Source: Raphanus sativus
Lineage: Eukaryota > Streptophyta > Magnoliopsida > Brassicales > Brassicaceae
Assembly: GCF_000801105.2 (NCBI RefSeq)
Contig: NC_079519.1
Span: forward strand, 5,392,668 to 5,456,667
Length of the DNA: 64,000 bases
Direction of reading: 5' to 3'
Shown: piece after piece, positions 47,614 to 59,606 of the stretch
How the letters are laid out: each line of letters starts with the position of its first letter
How positions within the stretch are numbered: the first letter of the stretch is position 1
The notes under the pieces: generated by a model
What the model was told of the DNA's origin: nothing
Database searches by the model: none
Seen by the model: the letters and a program-made list of their open reading frames with translations, nothing else
Program-made: the position numbers and the translations under genes

Positions 47614-49611
47614 TCATCGTCCACTCCGGTCGAGGAGTGAATGAGTAATAAACATTGAGTTGTTGGGTGAGGAAGAAGACAGTGAGAGTGAATGAAGCTG
47701 TGAAAACGCAGTTGGAGTGAGAGCTCCAATTCCGAGAGAATCTGGCCAAAACTCGGGCATCGCTAAGTTTCCGTTTAAGTATTGCACCACTTGTTCCATG
47801 GAAGGTCTTGCATCTGGAACAAGGTTTGCACAGAGCAAACCAACTTTCAGAACCCTCTCGACTTCTTCGGATGAGAAATCTGTCAACCTTGGGTCTATAG
47901 CATCAAGCAAAGAGGACCCTCTCCAGCATTCACAAACCCATTTGATCAGAAAACGTTTTGCAGCCAGCAAGCCAGGCTCCACAGGTCTCCTCCCACAAGT
48001 TACTTCAAGCAAGAAAACACCAAAGGCATATACATCAGTTCCAGTGGAAGGTCCAAATGTTGTAAGCTCAGGCGCCATGTAACCAACAGTCCCAACTGCA
48101 GCTGTTGTGGTTGGATCAGCCCCTCTTTCATATAACCTGGACATACCAAAATCTCCCAACCTTCCATTAAACTCTGCGTCCAACAAAACATTAGAAGCTT
48201 TGATATCTCTGTGTATAACAACTTGGTCAGCTTCTGTGTGTAAGTAACTAAGAGCTAACGAGATGTCTTTGAGAATGGAAAATCTTCTCCACCAGGGGAG
48301 AGTCGGTTTATCATGATTAAACAAGTGATAATCAAGGCTACCATTTGGCATGTACTCAGAAACCAATAATAACTCATGTTTCCTCCTGCAATACCCAAGA
48401 AGTGGAACCAAGCTCCGGTGTTTTAAGCTCTTCATACACACAATCTCAGCGACAAATTGCTTCATACCTTGCTCACCGTCATGTGCTACTTTCTTCACAG
48501 CCACTTCTCTCATCTCTATGCTCCGAGGGAGTGTTCCTTTGTAGACTTCACCGAAACCTCCTCTCCCAAGAAATTCACTTCTACTAAACCCTTCGGTTGC
48601 TTTGTATAGAGATTTGTAGGAATACCTGAGTGGACCATACACATTTTCCCATTCCTCTCTTACTTCAGTGTACAAGTTTCTCCTATACATATAAGCTCCA
48701 AAGAGAAGCCCCAAAACAAATAAAGCTAGTAAACTCATCAGAACATCATACATCAGAGATTTATACTTATTTTTATTGCTAGGATGAGGAACTTTGGGAA
48801 GCTTTGAGATGTCAATCTTCTGCAGCGAGGCCATGTGTTTGCTAAAACTCCACCCGAGTACGTACTGGTTGACCACGCTTGACCCAGTTGAACCAGAAAA
48901 TCCGACAAACATTCTTCTGCCTTGCACAATCTCGGTAAGATTGATGGATGTCGATGACAACAGAGGTCGGCTTGGTTTCTGGTTATGAAGAGGAGCAATT
49001 GAAACGTTGAGTGTTGTTCCTTCGTAGTCTACCCAAACCTGGATAGGATCGCCACTCACAAGTTTCAGGTCTATCATCCGACCTTCTTTGTCCGAGAAAT
49101 AAGAAGCGGGAGCAGCAACCACAGACACCGCACTGTTCACATCAATGCCAACATGATTATCATTGATGTCGAGCACATCTTGAGTTTGAGTTATATCAAG
49201 CTCAACAGCCAACACGCGTGTGGAGGCAGATCCATTTGGGTTGAAAACCCCGAAGTAACGAGTTGGTTGGGCGTCTTTGAAATCAGTGGAATGAGACACA
49301 AAAAACGCCATGCCATGGCCACCAACCTCAGCTACACGGACAAGCGCGCACACAAAATGTGTCGAGAACGAGACTGGTTCAGATGGTTTGAAGTCAATAG
49401 GCTGGTCGAAGAAAGCACGACCCATTTGCGTTGTTGTTGCATTCGTGAGTTGCAGGACATCTTTTTTTGGGAGGATTCTTGCACCACCCTGTAGGTGAAG
49501 AAGATGGTCTCCTTTGTCGAAGCCGTTGAAGACGAACATCTTCTCTTGTTGGAATGACATGCAAACACAGTATGTCAACCAGATGATTCTCAAAAGCGCT
49601 CCTCGAATCAT
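47614..49611 (-). CDS. L-type lectin receptor kinase, LecRK-I type (copy B of three)
   Basis: An intact intronless gene of 665 residues. The signal peptide spans about 1-20 and the lectin domain about 22-265 ([34 protein letters not shown]). The membrane span is near 287-310 ([18 protein letters not shown]). The kinase has a [11 protein letters not shown] loop, [19 protein letters not shown] and APEL. The C-terminus reads [14 protein letters not shown]. It is very close to the copy at 56565 (for example [20 protein letters not shown] is shared), so these two are the most recent pair of the cluster or have undergone gene conversion. TATATATATAAAT on the minus strand at 49712-49723 is a good TATA box about 100 bases before the ATG. 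Confidence 0.88.
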   Translation of the reverse strand: MIRGALLRIIWLTYCVCMSFQQEKMFVFNGFDKGDHLLHLQGGARILPKKDVLQLTNATTTQMGRAFFDQPIDFKPSEPVSFSTHFVCALVRVAEVGGHGMAFFVSHSTDFKDAQPTRYFGVFNPNGSASTRVLAVELDITQTQDVLDINDNHVGIDVNSAVSVVAAPASYFSDKEGRMIDLKLVSGDPIQVWVDYEGTTLNVSIAPLHNQKPSRPLLSSTSINLTEIVQGRRMFVGFSGSTGSSVVNQYVLGWSFSKHMASLQKIDISKLPKVPHPSNKNKYKSLMYDVLMSLLALFVLGLLFGAYMYRRNLYTEVREEWENVYGPLRYSYKSLYKATEGFSRSEFLGRGGFGEVYKGTLPRSIEMREVAVKKVAHDGEQGMKQFVAEIVCMKSLKHRSLVPLLGYCRRKHELLLVSEYMPNGSLDYHLFNHDKPTLPWWRRFSILKDISLALSYLHTEADQVVIHRDIKASNVLLDAEFNGRLGDFGMSRLYERGADPTTTAAVGTVGYMAPELTTFGPSTGTDVYAFGVFLLEVTCGRRPVEPGLLAAKRFLIKWVCECWRGSSLLDAIDPRLTDFSSEEVERVLKVGLLCANLVPDARPSMEQVVQYLNGNLAMPEFWPDSLGIGALTPTAFSQLHSLSLSSSSPNNSMFITHSLLDRSGR

Positions 49612-49711
49612 TGGGAAAAGAAAAGAGTGGTCGTTATTTTTCTTTTTGCTTTTAAAATTTTCTCTCTCTTCTGAAAATGGTTAGCAGTTATATTTTCCGT
49701 AGACCCAAAGA

Positions 49712-49723
49712 TTTATATATATA
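49712..49723 (-). promoter_or_regulatory. TATA box of kinase copy B
   Basis: An ATATATATAAAT-type motif on the minus strand about 100 bp upstream of the ATG at 49611, giving a leader of about 70 bases. Confidence 0.45.
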
Positions 49724-49818
49724 CGACTGCTTTTTGGAAGAATCTTTGTGGTATCTATCTTATTAAAACAGGAACATTACAACTTCTTCTAGGTAGATTT
49801 TTAAAGGTGGACCTCATA

Positions 49819-50734
49819 TCTATACTATTAAAGCAGGATCCTATTGGCTTTTTTACTAAAAATACCCCTTTCTTTAATAACATTGCATATTTCATTAAGG
49901 GCAATCAAGTAATATTAATAACAAATCTATATTGGATCTTTTTTTTAAATCCAGCCCATTGCCCACATCATCTCTTTTGGGCCATTTGGGCCGATTAACA
50001 AATCAGATTCAATTTTTATTTTTTTTGGATTGAGTTCGAGTCGGATCTTTCCGGATCCGGGTGGGTTCGGTTCTCATGCATAAGAATCTGAAAAATAACC
50101 AAATAACCAAAATATCTAAAACGGGTTCGGTTATTTATACTCAGAGTAACCAAAGTATCCGATTCAGTTCAATTTTTTGTATCCAAATTACTCAAAAGTA
50201 ACCAAAAGTAACCAAAAATATCCATTCTATACAGTTTTTTTGGATAAACTTTTATCCAAACTATCATATTTTATCCAAAAATACTCAAAAGTACTAAAAA
50301 TGACTACTATAGTTAACTTATGATATTAATTTAAAATATTAAAATAATTATAAATATAATTATAACATATATTTTTAGATATATATTCACATTTCGGGTA
50401 TCTTCGGGTACTCATTTGGTTCTCGGTTCGGATCGGGTTCGGATCGGTTCTTCGGATATAGCAATTTAGAATTTATTCGGATATTTACCCCGGGTCTGAT
50501 CGGGTTCGGGACCCTGATTTTTGGGTCGGTTTTGGGTTGGTTCTTCGGGTCCGGATATTGTGATTAGGCCTATACTCATTTAAAATGAAACACGATAAAG
50601 AAAGATAAAAAGCTTAAGTCTTTTATAAAAAAAAACAAATATATGAAAATATGACATTTATTAAATATTTGTCAATTTAAAAAAAAAATAAAGGAAAATA
50701 AACCCGCGCTTTAAAAGCGCGGGTCAAAATCTAG
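49819..50734 (+). mobile_element. Non-autonomous Helitron, complete termini
   Basis: The 5' end TCTATACTATTAAAGCAGG follows an A (49818). The 3' end has the strong hairpin CCCGCGCTTTAAAAGCGCGGG (50703-50723), a 7-base spacer and CTAG (50731-50734), followed by T. The interior contains GGTTCGG-rich sequence like that of the hAT elements in the window. It sits in the promoter-side flank of kinase copy B. A second Helitron-like 5' start (TCTATCTTATTAAAACAGG, about 49755) lies just upstream and appears truncated. Confidence 0.85.
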
Positions 50735-52150
50735 TATAACTTATTAACTCTTGTCTTGTCTTAATCAAGAGACAAAATGAGTCCCATGAAACAGAACAGA
50801 ATAGTTTCAAAAAAAAAAAAAAAACAGAACAGAACAAACAAAACAAAAAGAAATTGGTAAACAAAGTGGCTTCATATTATTTTAGAGGAATATGCCAAAA
50901 AAATTATCATTGAGAAGAAAAGGTTAATAGTGATGCTGCAGCCTATGTTTCTGATAAACTGAAGGAATCGGGCGTGAGTCATAAGGTCAATCACTGAAAC
51001 TAACAAGTTAATGGATATAGCACGTCTAAAGTCTTCTATACGGTATGAACTATAGGCGCAAGATACACTCATTGACATTAAGATACTACAGAGTAACATG
51101 AAGGGAATAACATTCTCTATATAATATGCATATGGTACGCTGTTTATTTTTGTCAAAGGTCAACTTTCTTGGACAACCACCATTTCAGTGCCACTCTTAA
51201 CAACAAAGAATGTGAACTTCCAGACTATACAAATGTGATTATATATTTCCAATTTTTTTTTTTTTGAACACATATATTTCCAATTTATAAGAGCATCCGC
51301 AGTGATAAAGTTCTTTATCTCAGATGTGTTTTTTTCATAATACAATACTAACATAAGTTAAACTAAAATTAAATTTCAAATAAAATTAAATTTAGGCCAA
51401 TAAAAAGCTGCCAAGATTCAAGGTAGTCCCTCAATTTCTTTTGAACTGTCTCATGGAGAAGATACTACAGCTCTTCTCTTTCCTTCTTTTACCTTTCTCT
51501 TTCGTCACAGTGTTTCCTTCTATGTTTGTGAATGTTACAACTCACAATCAATAGAAAACAACTAAAATTTTAAGGAACAATATTATAAGCAGAGTACAAC
51601 CTTCCTCATTATATATACAAATAAATATACAAGTTGATTTAAATGAGATCAAGCTGTGGACATATATGATATATCCAATAAATATATTCATAACTAGAAT
51701 GACATAAGAGAGAAGCTTATTTCAATCGATAGCAATTAAACAAACAACTTTTCTGTTGTGCTACTGTTGAGTTATGTGATTACTATTAATAAATATTCAA
51801 GAGTTGAACTCTACATTCAAGGAATAAAACCATGACGACAAAGTAATACTATTAGACTTGACCACTTATAAATGTGACAGCAACTTCTTATAGAAGAAAT
51901 GACCAACCTGCAAGCAAAGATGTTTGCGTTTGCGTACAGCTTCATGACTAGAAGACGTTTGCGTTTACGAAAATATCTCTGCAGCAGACGAAGTGTGGAC
52001 TTGCACCTGAGGTGTTCGCGGGAGTTTAAAAAAAAACGTGTGTGGACGAAGTGTGGACTTGCCACTAGGGACTCTCACAACACAATCGCCTATTACGTAC
52101 CGGCGGGGGAGAGAGACGGCGACATCTCAGGGTCGGAGATCCGGTGACGG
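50735..52150. repeat. Duplicated 5' flank of kinase copy B
   Basis: Aligns in blocks with the flanks of copies A (32340-36500) and C (58725-61000). It contains the empty site (51572-51590) for the Helitron at 34044. A possible MITE half-end, GAGCATCCGCAGTG, occurs at 51292 without a partner. No gene was seen. Confidence 0.55.
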
Positions 52151-52859
52151 TGGCTTGGGTATTCTAAATTGCTTTTATCCGGCCCAACTTAACAAACTGA
52201 ATGGACTAGGTAATGGTTGCATTCTTTGTCGAGAAGTTCTTGCCTAACTGATTACTCGGTCAAGGATGGATGATGACGTGGTTAGGTCTGGAAGTTTTAC
52301 TCGGATTCGAAAATTTAAACTGGAATTGATTCTAAACCTATTCAATCTATCTGAAATTGTATCAAAAATTTACAAGTATCTAGATGGATCTAAAATTCTT
52401 CCATACCAAATGACGTCAAAAATCAAAACAAAAAATGATACGCTGAACCAAGAAAGAACCAATCCGGATAGATCTGATAGGAGCTGATGTCTATGCGACC
52501 TAAAAACATGAATATCAAATAATATTACACCCTTTCAATATTTTAATTTATAATTTAGTTTAAATTTTTTGTTTGTAATCTTCATCATTATTTTTGCAAC
52601 ATTCTCAAGTAGCATGAAATTTTAGATGTCAAATTTAAAGTTTAAAAATACATAATTTAATTATTATCATTTTATTTTTAGTTATTTATAAAATTAAAGA
52701 TAAATATGAAAAATTGGTTAAATTTTTTACGGATTTCAGATAAAAATGGAATTATAACGAAAAGTAATTTTAATATAAAATATTAAAATTGAACCGATTC
52801 AGAACCGAAAAAAAATGTTTGAAAATTTTTACAAACACCTAAATGGGTCTAAGTTCTAA
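52151..52859. other. Intergenic, nothing recognised
   Basis: AT-rich sequence with small open frames lacking recognisable protein features. Confidence 0.4.
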
Positions 52860-54322
52860 GAGCATCTCCAATGTATTACTCCATATTTTATTCCAAATTG
52901 GTGTAACTCCAAAATAGAGTAGGATTTTACTCCAATGTATCACTCCATTTCTTACTCAATAAAAGAATATTCACAAATGATTCATTTATTATTTAGTGAA
53001 TAATTATGAATAGTACCTTCAATTTATAAGAATTTAACAATTAATCCAAGTACTCTATGTTTCCAAAAATTTCATAAAAATAAATTTTATTTAAATTAAA
53101 TATTTATCATTAAAAATACAATTAGAGTTTTCTTACAATTTTAATTGGTGCAATTTTCATCATATGCAATTTTCTAATTCAAAAAAAGTTATGCATTAAA
53201 AACATTTAAAAATGGATTTTTTTTCGTTTTGTGATTTGAGTTACTTACATGATCTAAATGTTTGTGCATACTTCAAGCTCAAGAAGTATATATATGTTAT
53301 CATCAAAATGTTGACCCACAAGATAAACAAATTCATATATTTCACTTGAACAATACATCACCGATTCCGAAAAATAATTTACTGAATTATTAAATCTTTT
53401 ATTTTTATAATATTATATTATTTTATATAATTTATGTTTTGATTTGTTTTTAGTTTATGCATGACTCCAAACTTCATTTTTGACTTCAAACTTCATTTTG
53501 GAGTAAAATCTTCTCGAACTCCACTCTATATCCAACTCCAAAATGGAGTAATGGTTAGGGTTACTCCATTTATTGAGTAATCTCATACATTACTCCATTT
53601 TGAAGTTGAACTCTTTTAATTTATGAATAGTCCTTTTAGTCTTAAATGTTTTTATTTTATACTTAAATAATATTTAAAATAATACAATAACAAAATAAAA
53701 CATTTCACAAATTATTATTTAATATTTTTACATAAAACATGCATAAACTAAAAAACAAATCAAAACATAAACTATATAAAATAATATTATATTATAAAAT
53801 AAATGATTTAATAATTCAGTAAATTATTTTTCGGAATCGGTGAAGTATTGTTCAAGTGAAATATATGAATTTGTTTATCTTGTGGGTCAACATTTTGATG
53901 ATAACATATATACTTCTTGAGCTTGATGTATGCACAAATATTTAGATCATGTAAGTAATTCAAATTACAAAACGAAAAAAAATCCATTTTAAAATGTTTT
54001 TAATGCATAACTTTTTTGAATTAGAAAATTGCACCAATTAAAATTGTAAGAAAACTCTAATTGTATTTTTAATGATAAATATTTAATTTAAATAAAATTT
54101 ATTTTTATGAAATTTTTGGAAACATAAAGTACTTGGATTAATTGTTAAATTCTTATAAATTGAATGTACTATTCATAATTATTCACTAAATAATAAAGGA
54201 ATCATTTGTGACTATTTTCTTATGGAGTAAGAAATAGAGTGATACATTGGAGTAAAATCCTACTCCATTTTGGAGTTACACCAATTTGAAGTAAGATATG
54301 GAGTAATATATTGGAGATGGCC
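52860..54322. mobile_element. Long-armed inverted-repeat (foldback) element
   Basis: The left arm (about 52860-53465) and right arm (about 53735-54322) are inverted copies of each other over roughly 590-600 bp with only scattered differences. They are separated by about 270 bp. The ends are GAGCATCTCCAATG on the left and, in reverse complement, GGCCATCTCCAATA on the right. TAA precedes and TTA follows. The outer and central parts are rich in ACTCCAAAATGGAGTAA-type palindromic motifs. No protein is encoded. A transcript across it would form a very long hairpin. It resembles PIF/Harbinger-type MITEs at its tips but is far larger. Confidence 0.75.
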
Positions 54323-54325
54323 TTA

Positions 54326-54551
54326 GAGCATCTTTATCGGTGGGACCAAAAAAAGTCCTCCAAAACTATTTTTTTATAAATTTTCTGCTTTAAAAAAAAA
54401 TTAAAAGTGAATCAATGATAGACCACCACGTGTCGTGGAGCCCACAAAACAAGCGGAGGAAGCAGCAAGGACGTCCTTATCTAAGGAACTTTTCTCCCTT
54501 GTCTTTCTTTGTTTCGTCCTTTGTGGTCTCCCCCTCCTCCTATGGACGCTC
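54326..54551. mobile_element. Short MITE adjoining the foldback element
   Basis: It begins GAGCATCTTTATCGG and ends, in reverse complement, GAGCGTCCATAGGAGG. It abuts the previous element with a TTA between them and is followed by TAA. About 226 bp, non-coding. The terminal repeats are short and imperfect. Confidence 0.45.
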
Positions 54552-56440
54552 TAATGACAGCTGATATTGATGCTTTTAGACCCAAAAAATTAAGCCCCAC
54601 CGAAGACTGATCCAAACATGAACCGAATATCAAACGTACACATTGCGAAACATCAAATCTAGTTGAATAAACCGATTCATCCATAAAGGTCGCCGAATGC
54701 GTGGAACTGAAAAACATGGCTGGATGATAAGCAAAACTTTTAACCAGAGTTTATAAATCCGGATTGGAACGATGGTCAGGCCGATTTTAACCGCGAAGAG
54801 GACAATAATTCAGATTAGATTAATACCAGAACCTAACTAAAGTTAAACCGATAAAAATTCGATAACCGGCGATCCAATGAACCGTCCTGATTCGTATATA
54901 TAACCCAAAATTTTGTCAATAAACAATTAAATTCTTTTCTTTTAAAGTAAAAATAGGTTTTGTGTGATTAATAAAATATTGTCTCGTCCTTTTTTGACGT
55001 CTCTCAAGTATTGTTTTTATATACTTCTTACTTTGTTAAATGATCACTTGTTTTGTTTAAATGATCACTTGTGTTACAAAATTTAATAATTGAAAATTCA
55101 AATTTAAATGATCACCTATTTCTTGCTTCTCATTAGATAGGTGATCCGTTTTTGTCGTGCTTGTGGTTTAAGCTTTTTTTTTTGCTGTGTACTTAGCAAT
55201 GGAAAAGAGTGATTTAGAAATTATATTTCACCAAATTCAACAGAATTAAACAAAATTTGGCGAGAGTGAAGGAAGAACAAACTGATGCAAAAAGGTTCCT
55301 CTAGAAGTTCAACACGCAATAAGAAATTATTGAAAAAAATGAGGATAGAGCAAAAAAACAAAAAATAAGGGAGAAGTAAATAGGCAACTTCGCGATTTCG
55401 ATGACAGGTGAAGGTTCTACTCAAGTTTGTGTGCCTCAATGTCAGAAAAAGGTCAGTATAGATGTAAACTCATACTTTAAAAGGGATATAAAAAGGGTTT
55501 ATTTGATAAATAACCAAAAAAGTGAAATTAGATTTTGAGAGAGAGTAGAGAGAAACAGAAAGAGAAAGTAAGGAGAGAGGGTGTTTTAATTTAGTTAGTG
55601 AATTTTGGTTTTTGTTTTGTATATTGGGTGCAATTTCCTTATAAAAAATCAGACACAACCAGCTATAAAATCATGTTTTCAAAGCAAGGAAAAGATTCAT
55701 GATGCTAATATGGCTATTGCATTATTTTTCTATGATGTATGCCTATGAATACAGTCAACTCTTAGGTTATATCAGCTTATAATCAGCCAAAAGATCATAA
55801 TGCTGATATGCTCTAATATTTATAAGAATATATGCATAATGTTTACAAAAGATCATAAAAATCAGGTACTGTTCCAAAAAAAAATCATTAACTTCAGTTT
55901 AATCCAATATCAAATCTGATCGAATCACAATGGCATGTGGACTAAAATATTTTGGTTTGCCTCTTGTCATCGGTTTTTTCTTGCTTCTGTTAATGAGATT
56001 TGAATAGCGATCTGAATTACACCGACAAGAGTTCGGTTGCATTAGATTAAAAAAAAGTAATACTAATGCAACCTTGTTGAAAAATCACTGCACTTAATTA
56101 AATCTTGGGTACTTTCATGTTTTAGAATCAGATTTTGGATAATTAAATATTTTCAGGTATTTTTGTGTTTTGGATTTTTTTTTGCTGAATCCGACATGAC
56201 TCGAACCAAATCCGACCCGAAACTGAACCGAATCCAAACCAGAAAATTCTAATTATCCTATTAGGTCTAATTATCTAAGATCCGACCCGGTCCGGGCTTA
56301 GTAAGACCCGAGCCGGTCCGGAATAGAGAATTTTAAATTATTCTATTGGATCCTAAACTTTAAGACCAATATGACCTGGACTGAAATGACCCGATCCGAA
56401 CCCGACCCGAGAATCCGAATACCCATACCTACTTCTACCA
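54552..56440. other. Intergenic with possible hAT remnant
   Basis: No convincing gene. From about 56190 to 56430 the sequence is full of CCGACCCGA-type motifs and ends CCCATACCTA. That looks like the right end of an hAT element, but I did not find a left end or target duplication. Confidence 0.4.
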
Positions 56441-56564
56441 GTGAAACTTAATGGAGAATGTCACTGATGAACATGGTTTGAGCATACAATGAAACAAACA
56501 TTATATCGAATAGAAATGGTTGAATAATAGCCCATGCCAAGACAAGGAAAGTTGTTAGAAACTT

Positions 56565-58577
56565 TCATCGTCCATTCCCGTAGAGTACTGTATGAGTAAT
56601 AAACATTGAGGTGTTGGATAAGGAAGAAGCCAGTGATTGTGATTCGAGCGAGAGCAGTTCTGGTGAAAGCGTTGTTGGAGTGAGAGCTCCAATTCCCGGA
56701 GAATATGGCCAAAACTCGGGCAATGCTAGGTTTCCATTTAGATATTGCACCACTTGCTCCATGGACGGTCTTGCATCTGGAGCAAGGTTTGCACATAGCA
56801 AACCAATTTTCAGAACCCTCTCCACTTCTCCGGATGAGAATTCTTTCAGCCTTGGATCCATAGCATCAAGCAAAGAGGACCCTCTCCAGCATTCACAAAC
56901 CCATTTGATCAGAAAACGCTCTTCAGCTGGCACGCGAAGCTCCACGGGTCTCCTCCCACAAGTTACTTCAAGCAAGAAAACACCAAAAGCGTATACATCA
57001 GTTCCAGTGGAAGGTCCAAATGTTGTGACCTCAGGTGCCATGTAGCCAACAGTCCCAACTGCAGCTGTTGTGGTTGGATCAGCCCCTCTTTCATACAACC
57101 TCGACATACCAAAATCACCCAACCTTCCGTTGAACTCTGCATCCAACAAAACATTAGAAGCTTTGATATCTCTGTGTATAACAACCTGGTCAGCTTCTGT
57201 GTGTAAGTAACTAAGAGCTGACGCAATGTCTTTGAGAATGGCAAATCTTCTCCCCCAGGGGAGAGTAGGTCCATCATCATTAAACAAGTGATAATCAAGG
57301 CTACCATTTGGCATGTACTCAGAGACCAGTAATAACTCATGTTTCCTCCTGCAATACCCAAGAAGTGGAACCAAGCTCCTGTGTTTTAAACTCCTCATGC
57401 ACACGATCTCAGCGACGAATTGCTTCATACCTTGCTCACCGTCATGTGCTACTTTCTTCACAGCCACTTCTCTCATCTCTGTGCTCCGAGGGAGTGTTCC
57501 TTTGTAGACTTCACCAAAACCTCCTCTCCCAATAAATTCATCTTTACTGAACCCTTTTGTTGCTTTGTATAAAGATTTGTAGGAATACCTGAGTGGACCA
57601 TACGCATTTTCCCAATCCTCTTTTACTTCGGCATACAAGTTTCTCCTATACATATACGCCCCAAAGAGAAGCCCCAAAACAAACAAAGCTAGTAAACTCA
57701 GCAGAACATCAGACAGCAGAGATGTATAGTTTCTTTTATTGATTGGATGAGGGGCTTTGGGAAGTTTTGAGATGTCAATCTTCTGCAGCGACGCCATGAG
57801 TTTGCTAAAACTCCACCCGAGTACGTACTGGTTGACCACGCCTGACCCGGTTGAACCAGAAAACCCGACAAACATTCTTCTGCCTTGCACAATCTCGGTA
57901 AGATTGATGGATGTCGATGACAACAGAGGTCGGCTTGGTTTCTTGTTATGAAGAGTAGCAATTGAAACGTTGAGTGTTGTTCCTTCGTAGTCTACCCAAA
58001 CCTGGATAGGATCGCCACTCACGAGTTTCATGTCTATCATCCGACCTTCTTTGTCCGAGAAATAAGAAGCGGGAGCAGCAACCACAGACACCGCACTGTT
58101 CACATCAATCCCAACATGATTATCATTGATGTCGAGCACATCCACAGCTTTGGCAATATCAAGCTCAACAGCCAACACACGTGTCGAAGCAGATCCATTT
58201 GCGTTGAAAAGTCCAAAGTATCGAGATGGTTCCGCGCCTTCGAAATCAGTGGAATGAGACACGAAAAACGCCATGCCATGGCTACTCACCTCACTTACAG
58301 AGACCAGCGCGCACACAAAATGCGTCGAGAACGAGACTGGTTCGGATGGTTTGAACTCAATAGGCTGCTCGAAGAAAGCACGACCTATTTGCGTTGTCGT
58401 TGCATTCGTGAGTTGCAAGACATCTTTTTTTGGAATGATTTTTGCACCACCCTGAAGGTGGATACGATGGTCTCCTTGGTCGAAGCCGTTGTAGACGAAC
58501 GTTGTCTCTTGTTGGAATGACGTGCAAACACAATATATCATCATCCAGATGGTGCCAAGAAGCGCTCCTCGAATCAT
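56565..58577 (-). CDS. L-type lectin receptor kinase, LecRK-I type (copy C of three)
   Basis: An intact intronless gene of 670 residues from the ATG at 58577, chosen because the other two copies start at the same MIRG sequence. An in-frame ATG three codons earlier is also possible. The signal peptide (GTIWMMIYCVCTSF) is followed by the lectin domain ([24 protein letters not shown]). The membrane span is near 290-312 ([18 protein letters not shown]). The kinase carries [30 protein letters not shown] and APEV. The C-terminus is SMFITHTVLYGNGR. The APEV (not APEL) motif and the kinase-tail substitutions distinguish it from copy B. Predicted plasma-membrane receptor; ligand unknown. Confidence 0.88.
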   Translation of the reverse strand: MIRGALLGTIWMMIYCVCTSFQQETTFVYNGFDQGDHRIHLQGGAKIIPKKDVLQLTNATTTQIGRAFFEQPIEFKPSEPVSFSTHFVCALVSVSEVSSHGMAFFVSHSTDFEGAEPSRYFGLFNANGSASTRVLAVELDIAKAVDVLDINDNHVGIDVNSAVSVVAAPASYFSDKEGRMIDMKLVSGDPIQVWVDYEGTTLNVSIATLHNKKPSRPLLSSTSINLTEIVQGRRMFVGFSGSTGSGVVNQYVLGWSFSKLMASLQKIDISKLPKAPHPINKRNYTSLLSDVLLSLLALFVLGLLFGAYMYRRNLYAEVKEDWENAYGPLRYSYKSLYKATKGFSKDEFIGRGGFGEVYKGTLPRSTEMREVAVKKVAHDGEQGMKQFVAEIVCMRSLKHRSLVPLLGYCRRKHELLLVSEYMPNGSLDYHLFNDDGPTLPWGRRFAILKDIASALSYLHTEADQVVIHRDIKASNVLLDAEFNGRLGDFGMSRLYERGADPTTTAAVGTVGYMAPEVTTFGPSTGTDVYAFGVFLLEVTCGRRPVELRVPAEERFLIKWVCECWRGSSLLDAMDPRLKEFSSGEVERVLKIGLLCANLAPDARPSMEQVVQYLNGNLALPEFWPYSPGIGALTPTTLSPELLSLESQSLASSLSNTSMFITHTVLYGNGR

Positions 58578-58671
58578 TGGGAACATAAAGAATTTACGTT
58601 TTTTTTTTCTTTTGCTTTTTCTCTCTTCTCACAGTTTTCTCTTCCACTGAATATATATGAGACGACAAGTC

Positions 58672-58696
58672 CGATATATATATATATATATATATA
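58672..58696. repeat. (TA)n microsatellite in the copy C promoter
   Basis: An uninterrupted TA dinucleotide run about 100 bp upstream of the kinase ATG, at the position of the TATA box in copy B. Confidence 0.8.
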
Positions 58697-59606
58697 CCCC
58701 CTGTGCAAAACTTCCGGAGTCCTGACATAGTCAAGACAGTATAAATGAGTTTCATGAAACAGAACAAAACAAAAGGAAATTGGTAAATAACGTGTGTTGA
58801 TGGGGCTTTTATATTATTTAAGAGGAATATGCCAAAAATTATGTTTTGAGAAGAAAAGGTCGACGGTAAAGCTGCAACCAACGTTACTAATAAGTTGAAG
58901 TGTTGGGGTGGTTTCATGAGGTCAAATCAGTGAAACTGTCAAGTTAACGGATAGCACGTCTAAAGTCTTCTATACGGTACTATGAACTATGAGGCGTCAT
59001 TGACACTAATATACTCCTACTAGAGAATAACAATGAAGATAATAAGCAACTCTCTCTATATAATATGCACGTTGTACGCTATTTATTTATGTCAAGATCA
59101 ACTTTATCGGACAATGACGATTTCAATCATAGCTATTTCTAAAATATCCAAATATGCACTAGGCATGCAAATGTGATTATTGTATCCTCGTATCCAATTC
59201 ATTAAAATCCTAGGTTCAAAAGATCAGCTAAAGGCACAAGCATTTGAAACGACAGTTTACCAAACTTTTAGAATATATATTTTCCTTATAATATTAACTT
59301 GTTTCAAGGGGCAAAATGGAAGAGGTCATAACTTTTACCTCTCAAGGGATGAAACATACATGTCCCCCTCACCTATTAGAGTTTGCACATGAACATGTAT
59401 CGGCGTCTTGCATTACGCAAAGGCAACAAAATCTACGAGAGGACTTTATGAATGTTGTGAATAAAGTGACCACCCCATAACACTGTTTCCTTCTTTGGTT
59501 TAACGTCTGTGAATGTCACAACAACTCACAAGCAATACAAAAATGGTCAACAGATTTAACACTAGATTTTAACGTAACAATATCATAATCGGACAACCGT
59601 CCTAAG
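58697..59606. repeat. Duplicated 5' flank of kinase copy C
   Basis: Aligns with the flanks of copies A and B. The blocks GAAATTGGTAAATAA, TATACGGTA, AACTTGTTTCAA and GATGAAACATACATG are shared. No gene. Confidence 0.55.

Noticed and set aside
51292..51490. Candidate MITE starting GAGCATCCGCAGTG
   Set aside because: Only one end could be found; no matching inverted end within several hundred bases.
56190..56440. Candidate hAT element
   Set aside because: CCGACCCGA-rich motifs and a CCCATACCTA right end are visible, but no left terminus or target duplication was found.
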